Of a stretch of 64,000 nucleotides of DNA, positions 43,715 through 52,006 are shown piece after piece (positions within the stretch are counted from its first letter, which is position 1; each line of letters starts with the position of its first letter). The stretch lies in assembly GCF_011044975.1 (NCBI RefSeq), contig NZ_JAAKZV010000012.1, forward strand, positions 1 through 64,000. The letters run 5' to 3'. This DNA comes from Streptomyces coryli (lineage in GTDB: Bacteria; Actinomycetota; Actinomycetes; Streptomycetales; Streptomycetaceae). A model generated the notes under the pieces. The model made no database searches and was not told the origin of the DNA. It saw only the letters and a program-made list of their open reading frames with translations. A program made the translations under genes and the position numbers.

Positions 43715-46153
43715 ATGAGGCACAGAGGCCGGAAGGTGCGCGGCTGGGCCGGTGGTGCCATCGCCACTGGGCTTGTCATGAGCCTGATATTCGGCGGTGG
43801 CGGTCCGGCCGCCGCCCGTACCGACGCACCTCCCGCCGACGGGCCGCCCGGCTCGAATATCGCGGGCAAGACCGCGGTGCTGGTCTTCCACGGCAAGGAC
43901 GCGGCCGACCCGGTGACCGCCGCCGGCGTGAAGGCCATCACCGAGCTGGGGCAACAGGCGCCCGCGGAGCAGCAGTTCGACGTCACGGCCACCAAGGACC
44001 CCGCCGTCTTCAACGACGCCGACCTGGCCTCGTACAACGCCGTCGTCTTCCTCTCCTCCGGGGGCGATCTGCTCAGCGACGCGCAGGAAGCCTCCTTCAC
44101 CAAGTACGTCCAGTCGGGCGGCGGCTTCCTCGGCATCCATGAGGCGGCCAAGTCCGAGCCCGCCTCCGAGTGGTTCACCAAGCTCATCGGCACCCGCCCG
44201 GCCGCCACCAGCCCCGCGGACCCGCAGACCGCCACCGTCGAGGCCGGCGACCGGCAGCACCCGAGCACGAAGGGGCTGCCGGTGGAGTGGGCCCGCAAGG
44301 ACACCTGGTTCAACTGGGCGCCCAACCCCTCCGGCAGCGTGCACACCGTCGCCCGCGTCCGCGAGCGCTCGTACGCACCCGGCGAGGGCGCCAACGGCTG
44401 GGACCACCCGATCTCCTGGTGCCGCGACTACGACGGCGGCCGGTCCTTCTACACGGGCATGGGCGGCACCGCCTCGAGCTTTACGGAGAACAACTTCCGC
44501 AAGCACCTCTTCGGCGGGCTGCTCTGGACCACCCGCCTCTCCCGCGCCGACTGCAAGGCCACCATCGACGCCAACTACAAGGCCGAGCGGCTGACCAAGC
44601 CCAACCAGCCCGAGCGGCAGGACCAGATCGGCGAGCCGCACGGCATCGCCGTCGCCGATGACGGCCGGGTCTTCTACATCGGGCGCGGCGGGCGCTGGCC
44701 GAGCGCCCCCGTGGTCACCGACTGGAACAACCCCGAGATGGGCAAGGGGCCCGGCACCATCCACGTGTGGGACCCCAAGACCAAGCAGGTCACCCAGGTC
44801 GGCTCGCTCGACGTCTTCGGCAACAAGGGCGGCGGCGATGAGCTGGTGAAGGTCGAGGAGGGCATGCTCGGCATCGCCCTCGACCCCGACTTCCTCACCA
44901 ACGGCTACGTCTACCTGCACTACACGCCGCACTCCGGGCTCGATCGCGCCAAGCACCTGGCCGAGCGCCGCGTCTCCCGCTTCACGGTCGATCTCACCAC
45001 CAACAAGCTCGACCCGGCCTCCGAGAAGACCCTGCTCAAGTGGCCGGTCCAGGCGCACAGCTGCTGCCACGCCGGCGGCGGCATGGCCTGGGACTCCAAG
45101 GGCAATCTCTACATCGCCACCGGCGACAACAACTCCTCCCGCTTCTCGGACGGCTACTCCGGCAATAACCCGGAGCCCAACTTCCAGGGCGTCTCCTTCG
45201 CCGACGCCCGTCGGACCGCGGGCAACACCAACAACCTCAACGGCAAGATCCTGCGCATCCACCCGGAGCCGGACGGCACGTACACCACCCCCGCCGGCAA
45301 TCTCTTCACCGGCGAGGAAGGCGGCGGGGGCAAGGCCCGTAAAGAGATCTACGTGATGGGCGTCCGCAACCCCGCCCGCATCTGGGTCGATCCCAAGACC
45401 GACTACCTCTACGCCGGGTGGGTCGGCCCGGATGCCGGCGAGCCGTCGGCGACCTGGGGCCCGGCGAAGTACGACACCTTCGCCGTGATCACCAGCGCGG
45501 GCAACCAGGGCTGGCCGTACTGCATGGGCAACCGGCAGCCGTACCGGGACCGCAATCTGCCGGACCCGACGCAGCCGCTCGGCTGGTACGACTGCCAGCA
45601 CCTGGAGAACAACTCGCCCAACAACGACGGCCTGACCGACCTCCCGCCGGCCCGTAACAACACCATCTGGTACTCGCCCCAGGGCGGCGGTCCCGACTAT
45701 CCGCGGGACGCGAACGGCATCCCGAGCTACAAGCTCGGTGACGAGAAGTTCCTGCTGCCGTGGCTGAAGGGCGGCGGGCAGGCGACCATGAACGGGCCCG
45801 TCTATCGCTACGACGCCGAGAAGGCGGGGGCCGGGGCCTGGCCGGCGTACTGGTCCGGCAAGTGGTTCGTCGGCGACTTCTACGACCAGGACCAGCCGCG
45901 GCACGCCGTGCTGATGGATCCGGGAAACATGGGCGGCACGCCCGTCCACGCCGAGTCGCTGGCGAAGATGATCCCCAAGGGCAATGACGGCATCAAGAAC
46001 CTCATGGACTGGAAGTTCGGCCCCGACGGGACGCTCTACGTCCTCGACTACGGCCGCGGCTTCTTCAACTACGACGACAAGTCGGCGCTGTGGCAGGTCA
46101 CGTACACCGGTGGCGGGCCGACGCCGAGTGCCGAGCAGGTGGTGGGGAAGTGA
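43715..46153 (+). CDS. Secreted ThuA-domain / PQQ-type sugar dehydrogenase fusion
   Basis: The 812-residue protein has a signal peptide (basic MRHRGRKVRGW, hydrophobic core, cleavage near AAARTDA). A ThuA-like domain spans about 50-270 (VLVFHGKDAADPVT, NAVVFLSSGGDLLS, GGGFLGIHEAA). A six-bladed glucose/sorbosone dehydrogenase domain spans about 310-790 (HGIAVADDGRVFYIGRGG, GMLGIALDPDF, HSCCHAGGGMAWD, GNLYIATGDNN, VMGVRNPARI). The second domain normally binds PQQ and oxidises sugars. The first is related to trehalose-utilisation protein ThuA, linked to 3-keto sugars. The stop is 17 bases before the next gene, so they form an operon. Whether this organism makes PQQ is not shown here. Confidence 0.88.
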   Translation: MRHRGRKVRGWAGGAIATGLVMSLIFGGGGPAAARTDAPPADGPPGSNIAGKTAVLVFHGKDAADPVTAAGVKAITELGQQAPAEQQFDVTATKDPAVFNDADLASYNAVVFLSSGGDLLSDAQEASFTKYVQSGGGFLGIHEAAKSEPASEWFTKLIGTRPAATSPADPQTATVEAGDRQHPSTKGLPVEWARKDTWFNWAPNPSGSVHTVARVRERSYAPGEGANGWDHPISWCRDYDGGRSFYTGMGGTASSFTENNFRKHLFGGLLWTTRLSRADCKATIDANYKAERLTKPNQPERQDQIGEPHGIAVADDGRVFYIGRGGRWPSAPVVTDWNNPEMGKGPGTIHVWDPKTKQVTQVGSLDVFGNKGGGDELVKVEEGMLGIALDPDFLTNGYVYLHYTPHSGLDRAKHLAERRVSRFTVDLTTNKLDPASEKTLLKWPVQAHSCCHAGGGMAWDSKGNLYIATGDNNSSRFSDGYSGNNPEPNFQGVSFADARRTAGNTNNLNGKILRIHPEPDGTYTTPAGNLFTGEEGGGGKARKEIYVMGVRNPARIWVDPKTDYLYAGWVGPDAGEPSATWGPAKYDTFAVITSAGNQGWPYCMGNRQPYRDRNLPDPTQPLGWYDCQHLENNSPNNDGLTDLPPARNNTIWYSPQGGGPDYPRDANGIPSYKLGDEKFLLPWLKGGGQATMNGPVYRYDAEKAGAGAWPAYWSGKWFVGDFYDQDQPRHAVLMDPGNMGGTPVHAESLAKMIPKGNDGIKNLMDWKFGPDGTLYVLDYGRGFFNYDDKSALWQVTYTGGGPTPSAEQVVGK

Positions 46154-46170
46154 GGGAGAGACACCGGATC

Positions 46171-48078
46171 ATGTCGATACGACGCGCGCTGATCGCGCTG
46201 CTCGTCGGGTGCCTGGCGCTGCTGTCGCCCGGGCTCACCGCGCAGGCCGCGGACCCGGACAAGGAGCGGTCCGAGGCCGCCGCGCAGACGCTGACCTGGA
46301 CCGCGGACAACAGCATGACCGCGTACAAGACCCAGCCGTCGACGGCGGTCGCGGGCGCGACCACCATCGTCTTCGAGAACAGCGCCGCCACCGGCAACAC
46401 CACCGGCATGACGCACACCCTCACCTTCGACACGTCCACGCCCGGCTACAACCACGACGTGTCGGTGAACCTCACCGCCAGCCCGAACGACGCGCAGGGC
46501 GGCAAATGGCAGGTGGACGTCAATCTCACCCCGGGCAAGTACCGGTTCTTCTGCGCCATCCCGGGCCATGAGCAGATGCAGGGCGAGCTGATCGTCACCG
46601 AGGGCGGGCCCGACACCACGCCGCCGGAGACGAAGGCCGAGGTGACCGGCACCAAGGACACGGCCGGTAACTATGTCGGCAGCGCCACCGTGAACCTCGC
46701 GGCCACGGACGCGGGCTCGGGCGTGGACCGTATCGACTACGCGGTGGACGGCGGGGAGTTCTCCGCCTACGAGGCGCCGGTCGTCGTGAATACCGTCGGG
46801 GATCACACGGTCAAATACCGCGCCACCGACAAGGCCGGGAATGTGGAGACCGAGAAATCGGTGGCCTTCAAGGTCGTCGAGGCGCCGGGCGGTGATGCGA
46901 CGCCGCCCGAAGTGGCCGCGGAGGTCACCGGGGAGAAGAACTCCGCCGGTTACTTCAAGGACATGGCGACGGTGACGCTGACGGCCACGGACAACGAGGG
47001 CGGGTCCGGGGTCGGCAAGATCGAGTACTCGATCGGCGGCGGCGCGTTCGCCACCTATACGGCGCCGTTCATGGTGCACGCCCTCGGCACTCACACGGTG
47101 ACGTACAAGGCGACCGACAAGGCGGGCAACGCCTCCGAGCCGAAGACGGTCACCTTCACCATCGCCCCGGGCGACCCGGACCCCGATCCCAACTGCGCCG
47201 AGAACGACGACCGTCCGATCGTCTTCGTCGGCGCCGAGACCACCGGCGTCCCGAACCGGGTCACCGGCACCGGCTGCAAGATCAATGAGGTGATCCAGGA
47301 CGAGAAGGCCTGGCCGGGCCACGCCGCCTTCGTCGACCATGTCAAGACGCTCACCGCCGAGTGGCAGGGCGACGGCGTCCTGGACAAGGCCGAGAAGGCC
47401 GAGATCGACGACGCGGCGCAGCGCAGCGACGTCGGCGTCGACGGCAAGGGCTACAAGACCCTCTTCGACGGCACCCAAGACACCTTCGGCAAGTGGGAGC
47501 AGGTCGGCGGCGGGTCGTTCGGCCTCAATGGCGATGGCTCGATGACGTCTGGGACTACGAAGGCCGGGCTCGGGATGCTCTGGTATCCGCAGCAGAAATA
47601 CGGCGACTTCTCGCTGAAGCTGCAGTTCCGCGACGACGCACCGTCGACGAGCCGCGCCAACAGCGGCGTCTTCGTCCGCTTCCCGCAGCCGCACGACTTC
47701 CCCGGGGAGTCGCGGCCCGAGTGGGTGGCCATCAAGTACGGCCATGAGGTGCAGATCTTCGACGGTGAGTACGGGGACCAGTACAAGACCGGGTCCGTCT
47801 ACGGCTTCGACGTGAACAACCACGGCGAGGGCATGGCGACGGACAAGGGCGTGTGGAACGACTACGAGATCAAGGTGGTCGGGCAGCACTACTCGGTCTA
47901 CCGGAACGGCATCCTGATCAACGAGTTCCACAACACCCCCGGTCAGCTCTTCTCCCCGCCCCGGGCGGACGACCCGGGGACGGACGGGAGGCAGCGGGTC
48001 CAGGGCTATGTCGGGCTCCAGGTGCACGGGACGACGGATGTCGTCTCGTACCGGGATGTGCGGATCAAGGCGCTGTAA
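46171..48078 (+). CDS. Secreted cupredoxin / DUF1080 (3-keto-glycoside hydrolase-like) protein
   Basis: The 635-residue protein has a signal peptide (about 1-26, ending AQAA). A blue-copper domain (about 35-145) has likely ligands His82, Cys128, His133 and Met136 in CAIPGHEQM. Two Ig-like repeats follow (about 150-240 and 245-335), each with DxxPPE ... GSGV ... YRATDKAGN-type ends. A linker leads to a DUF1080 beta-sandwich (about 430-635: LFDGTQDTFGKW, RANSGVFVRF, YEIKVVGQHYSVYRNGILINEF). DUF1080 proteins include 3-keto-disaccharide hydrolases. Joining an electron-carrier domain to such a domain next to a sugar dehydrogenase is unusual. GGGAG precedes ATG 46171. Confidence 0.85.
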   Translation: MSIRRALIALLVGCLALLSPGLTAQAADPDKERSEAAAQTLTWTADNSMTAYKTQPSTAVAGATTIVFENSAATGNTTGMTHTLTFDTSTPGYNHDVSVNLTASPNDAQGGKWQVDVNLTPGKYRFFCAIPGHEQMQGELIVTEGGPDTTPPETKAEVTGTKDTAGNYVGSATVNLAATDAGSGVDRIDYAVDGGEFSAYEAPVVVNTVGDHTVKYRATDKAGNVETEKSVAFKVVEAPGGDATPPEVAAEVTGEKNSAGYFKDMATVTLTATDNEGGSGVGKIEYSIGGGAFATYTAPFMVHALGTHTVTYKATDKAGNASEPKTVTFTIAPGDPDPDPNCAENDDRPIVFVGAETTGVPNRVTGTGCKINEVIQDEKAWPGHAAFVDHVKTLTAEWQGDGVLDKAEKAEIDDAAQRSDVGVDGKGYKTLFDGTQDTFGKWEQVGGGSFGLNGDGSMTSGTTKAGLGMLWYPQQKYGDFSLKLQFRDDAPSTSRANSGVFVRFPQPHDFPGESRPEWVAIKYGHEVQIFDGEYGDQYKTGSVYGFDVNNHGEGMATDKGVWNDYEIKVVGQHYSVYRNGILINEFHNTPGQLFSPPRADDPGTDGRQRVQGYVGLQVHGTTDVVSYRDVRIKAL

Positions 48079-48094
48079 CCCACAGCTGCCGCGA

Positions 48095-48140
48095 TGAGCC
48101 GGCCCTCGCCTCCTCCCCCGGGCGAGGGCCGGCTCGTCTT
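48095..48140 (+). terminator. Strong terminator after the cupredoxin-DUF1080 gene
   Basis: GAGCCGGCCCTCGCC (48096-48110) pairs perfectly with GGCGAGGGCCGGCTC (48121-48135) around a 10-base loop and is followed by TCTTTTGC. It separates this operon from the converging dehydrogenase gene. Confidence 0.9.
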
Positions 48141-48148
48141 TTGCTGGG

Positions 48149-49018
48149 TCACACCTTTCCCAGCACCTCGAACAGGCTCGAGAACCCCTGATCCCCGTGG
48201 CCGTCCGCGATCCGGCGGTCCATCAGCTTCTTGACCTCCCGCATCCGGACCGCGTCCACGCCCACGGACTCGCGGTGGCTGATCATGTCATCCATGAGCG
48301 CGGCCTGTACGTCCAGCGAGCCGAGGTCGGGCCCGTACGCGCCGGTGGTCACCGCCTGCGCCATCGAGGAGAGCAGCGCCGGGTAGAGGGGGAGCGAGCC
48401 GCCGACCCGGTCGGCGAAAGCGGTGACGTCGGCGCCTTCGGCCCGTACCAGACGCAGCGTGTGCAGGAAGCCGATGAGGAGCTCGTACGACACCGCCACC
48501 TGGGCCAGGAATTCCACCGCGGCCGCGCCGGCGTCCTCGCCGTGGTACGCGACGGTGCCCAGCTCCTTCAGCGTCGTCTCGTGGGCGGCGAAGGCGTCGC
48601 GGGAGCCGCTGAACGGGAACATGATGTCCGGCGTGCCCACGTAGGGCGGGTCGCCCATGATCTTGCCATCGAGATACGCGGCGCCGTGCTCGCGGGCCCA
48701 ACGCTCGGTGTCCCGGGCGCGGGCGGGGGAGCCGCTGGTGACGTTCGCGAGCACCTTGCCGTCCACGGCGGTGCCGAGGGACTTCAGCACCTCGTCGACG
48801 GCGGGGCCGTCGAGGAGGGCGATCACGACGAGCGGGCTGGCCGCCGCCGCCTCGGCGGGGGTCGCGGCGACCGTCGCGCCGGCGTCGGCGAGCGGTGCGG
48901 CCTTGCTCGGGGTGCGGTTCCAGACGGTGGTGCGGTAGCCGCGGTCGAGGAAGGTCTTGGCAATGGCCGATCCCATGGCGCCGAGGCCGAGCACGGTGAC
49001 TGCGTTGTTTGTCGTCAT
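48149..49018 (-). CDS. NAD(P)-dependent oxidoreductase (beta-hydroxyacid dehydrogenase / imine reductase type)
   Basis: The 289-residue enzyme has the N-terminal nucleotide-binding loop VTVLGLGAMGSAIA and VWNRTPSKAAPL, where the Asn-Arg pair suggests NADPH. A C-terminal all-helical domain completes the 6-phosphogluconate dehydrogenase-like fold. The catalytic Lys of classical hydroxyisobutyrate dehydrogenases is not obvious at the usual position. VSYELLIGFLHTLRL and the general layout resemble imine reductases and their relatives. The promoter upstream has the 19-bp spacer of MerR-regulated genes, so it may respond to a drug, aldehyde or redox signal. Confidence 0.85.
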   Translation of the reverse strand: MTTNNAVTVLGLGAMGSAIAKTFLDRGYRTTVWNRTPSKAAPLADAGATVAATPAEAAAASPLVVIALLDGPAVDEVLKSLGTAVDGKVLANVTSGSPARARDTERWAREHGAAYLDGKIMGDPPYVGTPDIMFPFSGSRDAFAAHETTLKELGTVAYHGEDAGAAAVEFLAQVAVSYELLIGFLHTLRLVRAEGADVTAFADRVGGSLPLYPALLSSMAQAVTTGAYGPDLGSLDVQAALMDDMISHRESVGVDAVRMREVKKLMDRRIADGHGDQGFSSLFEVLGKV

Positions 49019-49025
49019 GGCAGCG

Positions 49026-49056
49026 ACGTTAGGAGCTGAACCAAACTTGAGGTCAA
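49026..49056 (-). promoter_or_regulatory. MerR-type promoter with 19-bp spacer
   Basis: On the minus strand TTGACC (49051-49056) and TAACGT (49026-49031) are separated by exactly 19 bases. The spacer is partly symmetrical (CCTCAAGTTTGGTTCAGCT-like). Such long spacers are a mark of promoters that MerR-family activators untwist. The start codon lies 7 bases after the -10, so the mRNA is probably leaderless. No merR gene is in the window. Confidence 0.65.
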
Positions 49057-49135
49057 GACCCGCAATAGACCAGCGGACATGACTCGGCCCCGGCAACCCG
49101 CTACCGCTGCCGGGGCCGAGGACCGAGGGGCCGGA

Positions 49136-50044
49136 TCAGGGCGTCAGCACGTACGCCTCCGTGGCGGCCGCGGTGCCGCGCTGCGGCGGGACGGCCCAGC
49201 GCGGCTTCGGCGCCGGCGCGACCGCGGGCTCCGGCTGGGTCAGGGCGAACACCCCGCGCGCCGCCACCGCCGCCGCGGCCAGCGCGCCCACGATGCCGAG
49301 CGCGCCGCCGCTGAACTGCTCGCCCAGCAGGGTGAGTCCGACCAGCGCGGCGACGGCCGGGTTGACCAGGTTCGAGGTGGCCAGCGGGGCGCCGAGCCCG
49401 CCGCGGTACGCGGCCTGCGCGAGCATCAGCCCGGCCGGGGCGAGAGCGATCACCGCGATGGAGGTGAGCACGGTCGCGGTGTCCAGCGTCGGCCGTACCG
49501 CCACCGTCTGGCTCAGCACGGAGCCGATGCCGAAGGCGACGCCGGAGGCCGTCGCGTACGCCAGGCTGCGCACCGTGGAGCTGCCCGTCCGCAGCGCCGT
49601 CAGGCCGAGTGCCGCCAGCGCGACGGCGGTTGCCGTCACGGTGATCGCGGTCTGGGTGGGGGAGAGGACCTGGTCGGGGCCGGTCGGCCGGGTCAGCAGC
49701 ACGATGCCGGCGAGCCCGGCCATCGTCAGTGCAGCGCCGCGCCACTGCACCGCGCTGACCCGGCGGTGCACGACCGCGGCCTGCAGCGGCAGGGCCAGCA
49801 CCAGGGTCAGCGCGCCGAGCGGCTGGACTATGGTCAGCGGGCCGTAGCGCAGGGCCAGCACGTGCAGCAGCGCGCCGGCCAGGTTCAGCCCGACCGCCAG
49901 CCACCAGCTGCCGCGCAGCAGCGCCTTCGCGGCGGAGGCGCCGCCTGCCGAGACCCGCTCCTGGAGGACGGCCGCACCGGCGTACGCGGCTGCCGACACG
50001 AGCGCCAGAATCAGCGCTGTCGCGAGGCTGTTGAAGCCGTTCAT
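49136..50044 (-). CDS. DMT-family transporter (EamA-like)
   Basis: The 302-residue protein has ten hydrophobic segments in two repeats, the layout of drug/metabolite transporters. Conserved features are LRYGPLTIVQPLGALTLVLALPL in the first half and ATSNLVNPAVAALVGLTLLGEQF in the second. The C terminus is a cytoplasmic Pro/Ala tail. The substrate is unknown; relatives export amino acids or metabolites, or in the NIPA-like group move magnesium. The 171-bp upstream region contains the inverted repeat GGACAG ATC CTGTCC. Confidence 0.82.
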   Translation of the reverse strand: MNGFNSLATALILALVSAAAYAGAAVLQERVSAGGASAAKALLRGSWWLAVGLNLAGALLHVLALRYGPLTIVQPLGALTLVLALPLQAAVVHRRVSAVQWRGAALTMAGLAGIVLLTRPTGPDQVLSPTQTAITVTATAVALAALGLTALRTGSSTVRSLAYATASGVAFGIGSVLSQTVAVRPTLDTATVLTSIAVIALAPAGLMLAQAAYRGGLGAPLATSNLVNPAVAALVGLTLLGEQFSGGALGIVGALAAAAVAARGVFALTQPEPAVAPAPKPRWAVPPQRGTAAATEAYVLTP

Positions 50045-50102
50045 GGCCGTACCGTCCTCTCGTCTTCTTCCCTGCTCACGTCTTCAATCTATGAGCCATA
50101 TA

Positions 50103-50117
50103 GGACAGATCCTGTCC
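50103..50117. promoter_or_regulatory. Inverted repeat upstream of the DMT transporter gene
   Basis: GGACAG (50103-50108) and CTGTCC (50112-50117) with a 3-base spacer lie 58 bases upstream of the start codon, next to an AT-rich TATGGCTCATAG stretch that could hold the -10. It is a candidate repressor site. Confidence 0.45.
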
Positions 50118-50215
50118 GCGATGGCCGACTGTGCTGTTGTTCTTTTGACGGATCTCCCGCCGCGGTTGTGACGTCCTGCGCGGGCCTTGTGACGGAGGTC
50201 TCGCGGCCCTTGCTG

Positions 50216-51247
50216 CTACTGACCCGCGGGGGCCGCGGAATTCATCGCGAGGAGCGGCTCTACGGCGTCGTCGTCCGAGCGGGCCAGGATCTTCGTGCCG
50301 TCGTCGTCCCGGCGGCGCTTGATGACGCTGCCGAGCCCGATCAGCGCCAGGCCGCCCACCGACCAGGCGCCGAGCACGATCAGCGGCCCGGTCACCGCAC
50401 TGCCGTCGAAGAAGGCCACGGAGCGCAGCAGTTGGCCGCCGGCGCCCGGCGGCAGCCACTGGCCGATCATGCCGACCGGCTGCGGCAGCATCTCGGGCGC
50501 GGAGGTGACGCCGGAGAAGGGGTTGCCGAGGAAGACGTTGAACAGCGCGCCGATGCCGATGCCGGCCGGGCCGATGAGCGCGGCGAAACCGGCCACGGCG
50601 GCGCTGCCGGCGAGCGCGGTCAGGCCGAAGGCGCCGGCCTCCTGCCACCAGTCGCCGGCCAGGATGCCCAGCCAGCTGTCCGCGACAGCGGCGCCGATCA
50701 GACCGATCCCGGCGGACGCGCCGACCAGCGCGATGACGGCGCGGGTGCCGCGCAGCCCCATCATCGTGACAACGGCGCCGGCCATCACTCCGGCGAGCGC
50801 CATCGGCAGCACGCTGGAGCCGAGCGCGGAGCCGCGCGGGTCGGCCTTGGGCGCGGCCACGACGTCGACGGTGTCGACCTTGGTGCCGGGCGGGGCCTGC
50901 TCGCTCGCGGCGGTGGTCAGCAGCTGGGCGACCGTGGGGCTCGCGGCGGTGGCGGTGAGCACCTTCGGGCCCTGCTGGGTGACGACGAAGGCACCGTAGA
51001 TGTCGCGGTCCTTGATCGCCTCGCGGGCCTGCGCCTCGGTGTCGTACGACGTGACGTCGAAGGCGTCGCCGCGGGCGCCGAGCTGCTGGGCGAGCTGGGC
51101 GGTGGCGGTCGGTGGTCCGGCCACGCCGACCGGGAGGTCGCGTGGGGCGAGGCGGGCGGAGGGCCAGACGAAGGCGAGCAGGGCGAGGGCGATCACGACG
51201 GGGACGAGGATCATCGCGATGATCGTCTTGCGGTTCATGGTGGACAT
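50216..51247 (-). CDS. Membrane protein of the ABC-2/YhgE (Pip) type
   Basis: The 343-residue protein has an N-terminal helix (about 8-28), an extracytoplasmic domain (about 35-140) and about five further helices (145-310), then a hydrophilic tail. This matches ABC-2-type permeases and YhgE/Pip-like proteins. ATG 51247 or the internal ATG at residue 4 may start it. It is divergent from a TetR gene with two similar operator sequences between them, so it is very likely the repressor's target. Such pairs usually handle lipophilic drugs, but no ATPase gene is adjacent. Confidence 0.78.
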   Translation of the reverse strand: MSTMNRKTIIAMILVPVVIALALLAFVWPSARLAPRDLPVGVAGPPTATAQLAQQLGARGDAFDVTSYDTEAQAREAIKDRDIYGAFVVTQQGPKVLTATAASPTVAQLLTTAASEQAPPGTKVDTVDVVAAPKADPRGSALGSSVLPMALAGVMAGAVVTMMGLRGTRAVIALVGASAGIGLIGAAVADSWLGILAGDWWQEAGAFGLTALAGSAAVAGFAALIGPAGIGIGALFNVFLGNPFSGVTSAPEMLPQPVGMIGQWLPPGAGGQLLRSVAFFDGSAVTGPLIVLGAWSVGGLALIGLGSVIKRRRDDDGTKILARSDDDAVEPLLAMNSAAPAGQ

Positions 51248-51283
51248 CCGGGCCTCCGGGCAGGGTGCCGATTCTAAGAGAAG

Positions 51284-51356
51284 GAGCGTTCGTTTTTGCG
51301 TTGGGCACCACTGTCCTACCGGTCTGCTGCCTTGTCAAGAATGAACGTTCGTTTTA
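51284..51356. promoter_or_regulatory. Two TetR operator-like sites
   Basis: AATGAACGTTCGTTTTAA (51340-51356) is centred on the palindrome GAACGTTC, a common TetR-type operator. GAGCGTTCGTTTTT (51284-51297) is a second, degenerate copy next to the permease start. One site sits at each divergent promoter. Confidence 0.75.
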
Positions 51357-51366
51357 AGGTGAGGGC

Positions 51367-51993
51367 ATGCCCCGCGTATCCCAGGCCCACCTCGACGCCA
51401 AGCGCCGCCAGATCATCGACGGCGCCAAGCGCACCTTCACGCGCAACGGCTTCCACGCCTCATCCATGCAGGACGTGCTGGCCGAGACGGGCCTGTCGGC
51501 GGGGGCGCTGTACCGCTACTTCCGCAGCAAGGAAGAGCTCATCCAGGCGGTCGCCGCGGACGCCTTCGGTGAGATGCGGGCGGCGTACGAGTCGGCGGTG
51601 CACGAGGCGCCGCTGCGCCCGCTGCCCGACGTGCTCACGGGCGTGCTGGACGTCGCCTTCAGGAAGCAGAGCGAGCTGGCCGGCGCGAGCGATCCGCAGG
51701 CCTTCCCGCGCCTGGTGGTCCAGGTGTGGGGCGAAGCCGCGCGCAACGAGTCGCTGCGCGCGGCACTGCGCGACGGTTACGACCGGATGCGCGGCATCTG
51801 GGGCGAGCTGATCACGGCGTACCAGGAGGCCGGGCAGCTCCGTAAGGACATCCCGACGGACCACATCGTGCGCACGCTGATGGCGGTCACCCAGGGCTTC
51901 ATCTTCCAGAAGGCGCTCTTCGGCGAGGAGGTGGGCGAGGTCATCAGGGACGGGCTGCGGGCGCTGATGATGACCGACCCGGCGGAGGACTGA
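51367..51993 (+). CDS. TetR/AcrR-family repressor
   Basis: The 208-residue protein has an N-terminal HTH (about 10-55: RRQIIDGAKRTFTRNGFHASSMQDVLAETGLSAGALYRYF, a textbook TetR signature). A C-terminal ligand-binding domain follows. It probably represses itself and the divergent membrane protein gene through the two GTTCGTTTT sites. AAGGTGAGG precedes ATG 51367. The ligand is unknown. It converges on the P450 gene, with a 13-bp gap, so the P450 is not in its operon. Confidence 0.93.
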   Translation: MPRVSQAHLDAKRRQIIDGAKRTFTRNGFHASSMQDVLAETGLSAGALYRYFRSKEELIQAVAADAFGEMRAAYESAVHEAPLRPLPDVLTGVLDVAFRKQSELAGASDPQAFPRLVVQVWGEAARNESLRAALRDGYDRMRGIWGELITAYQEAGQLRKDIPTDHIVRTLMAVTQGFIFQKALFGEEVGEVIRDGLRALMMTDPAED

Positions 51994-52006
51994 AGACCGG
52001 AGCCGC

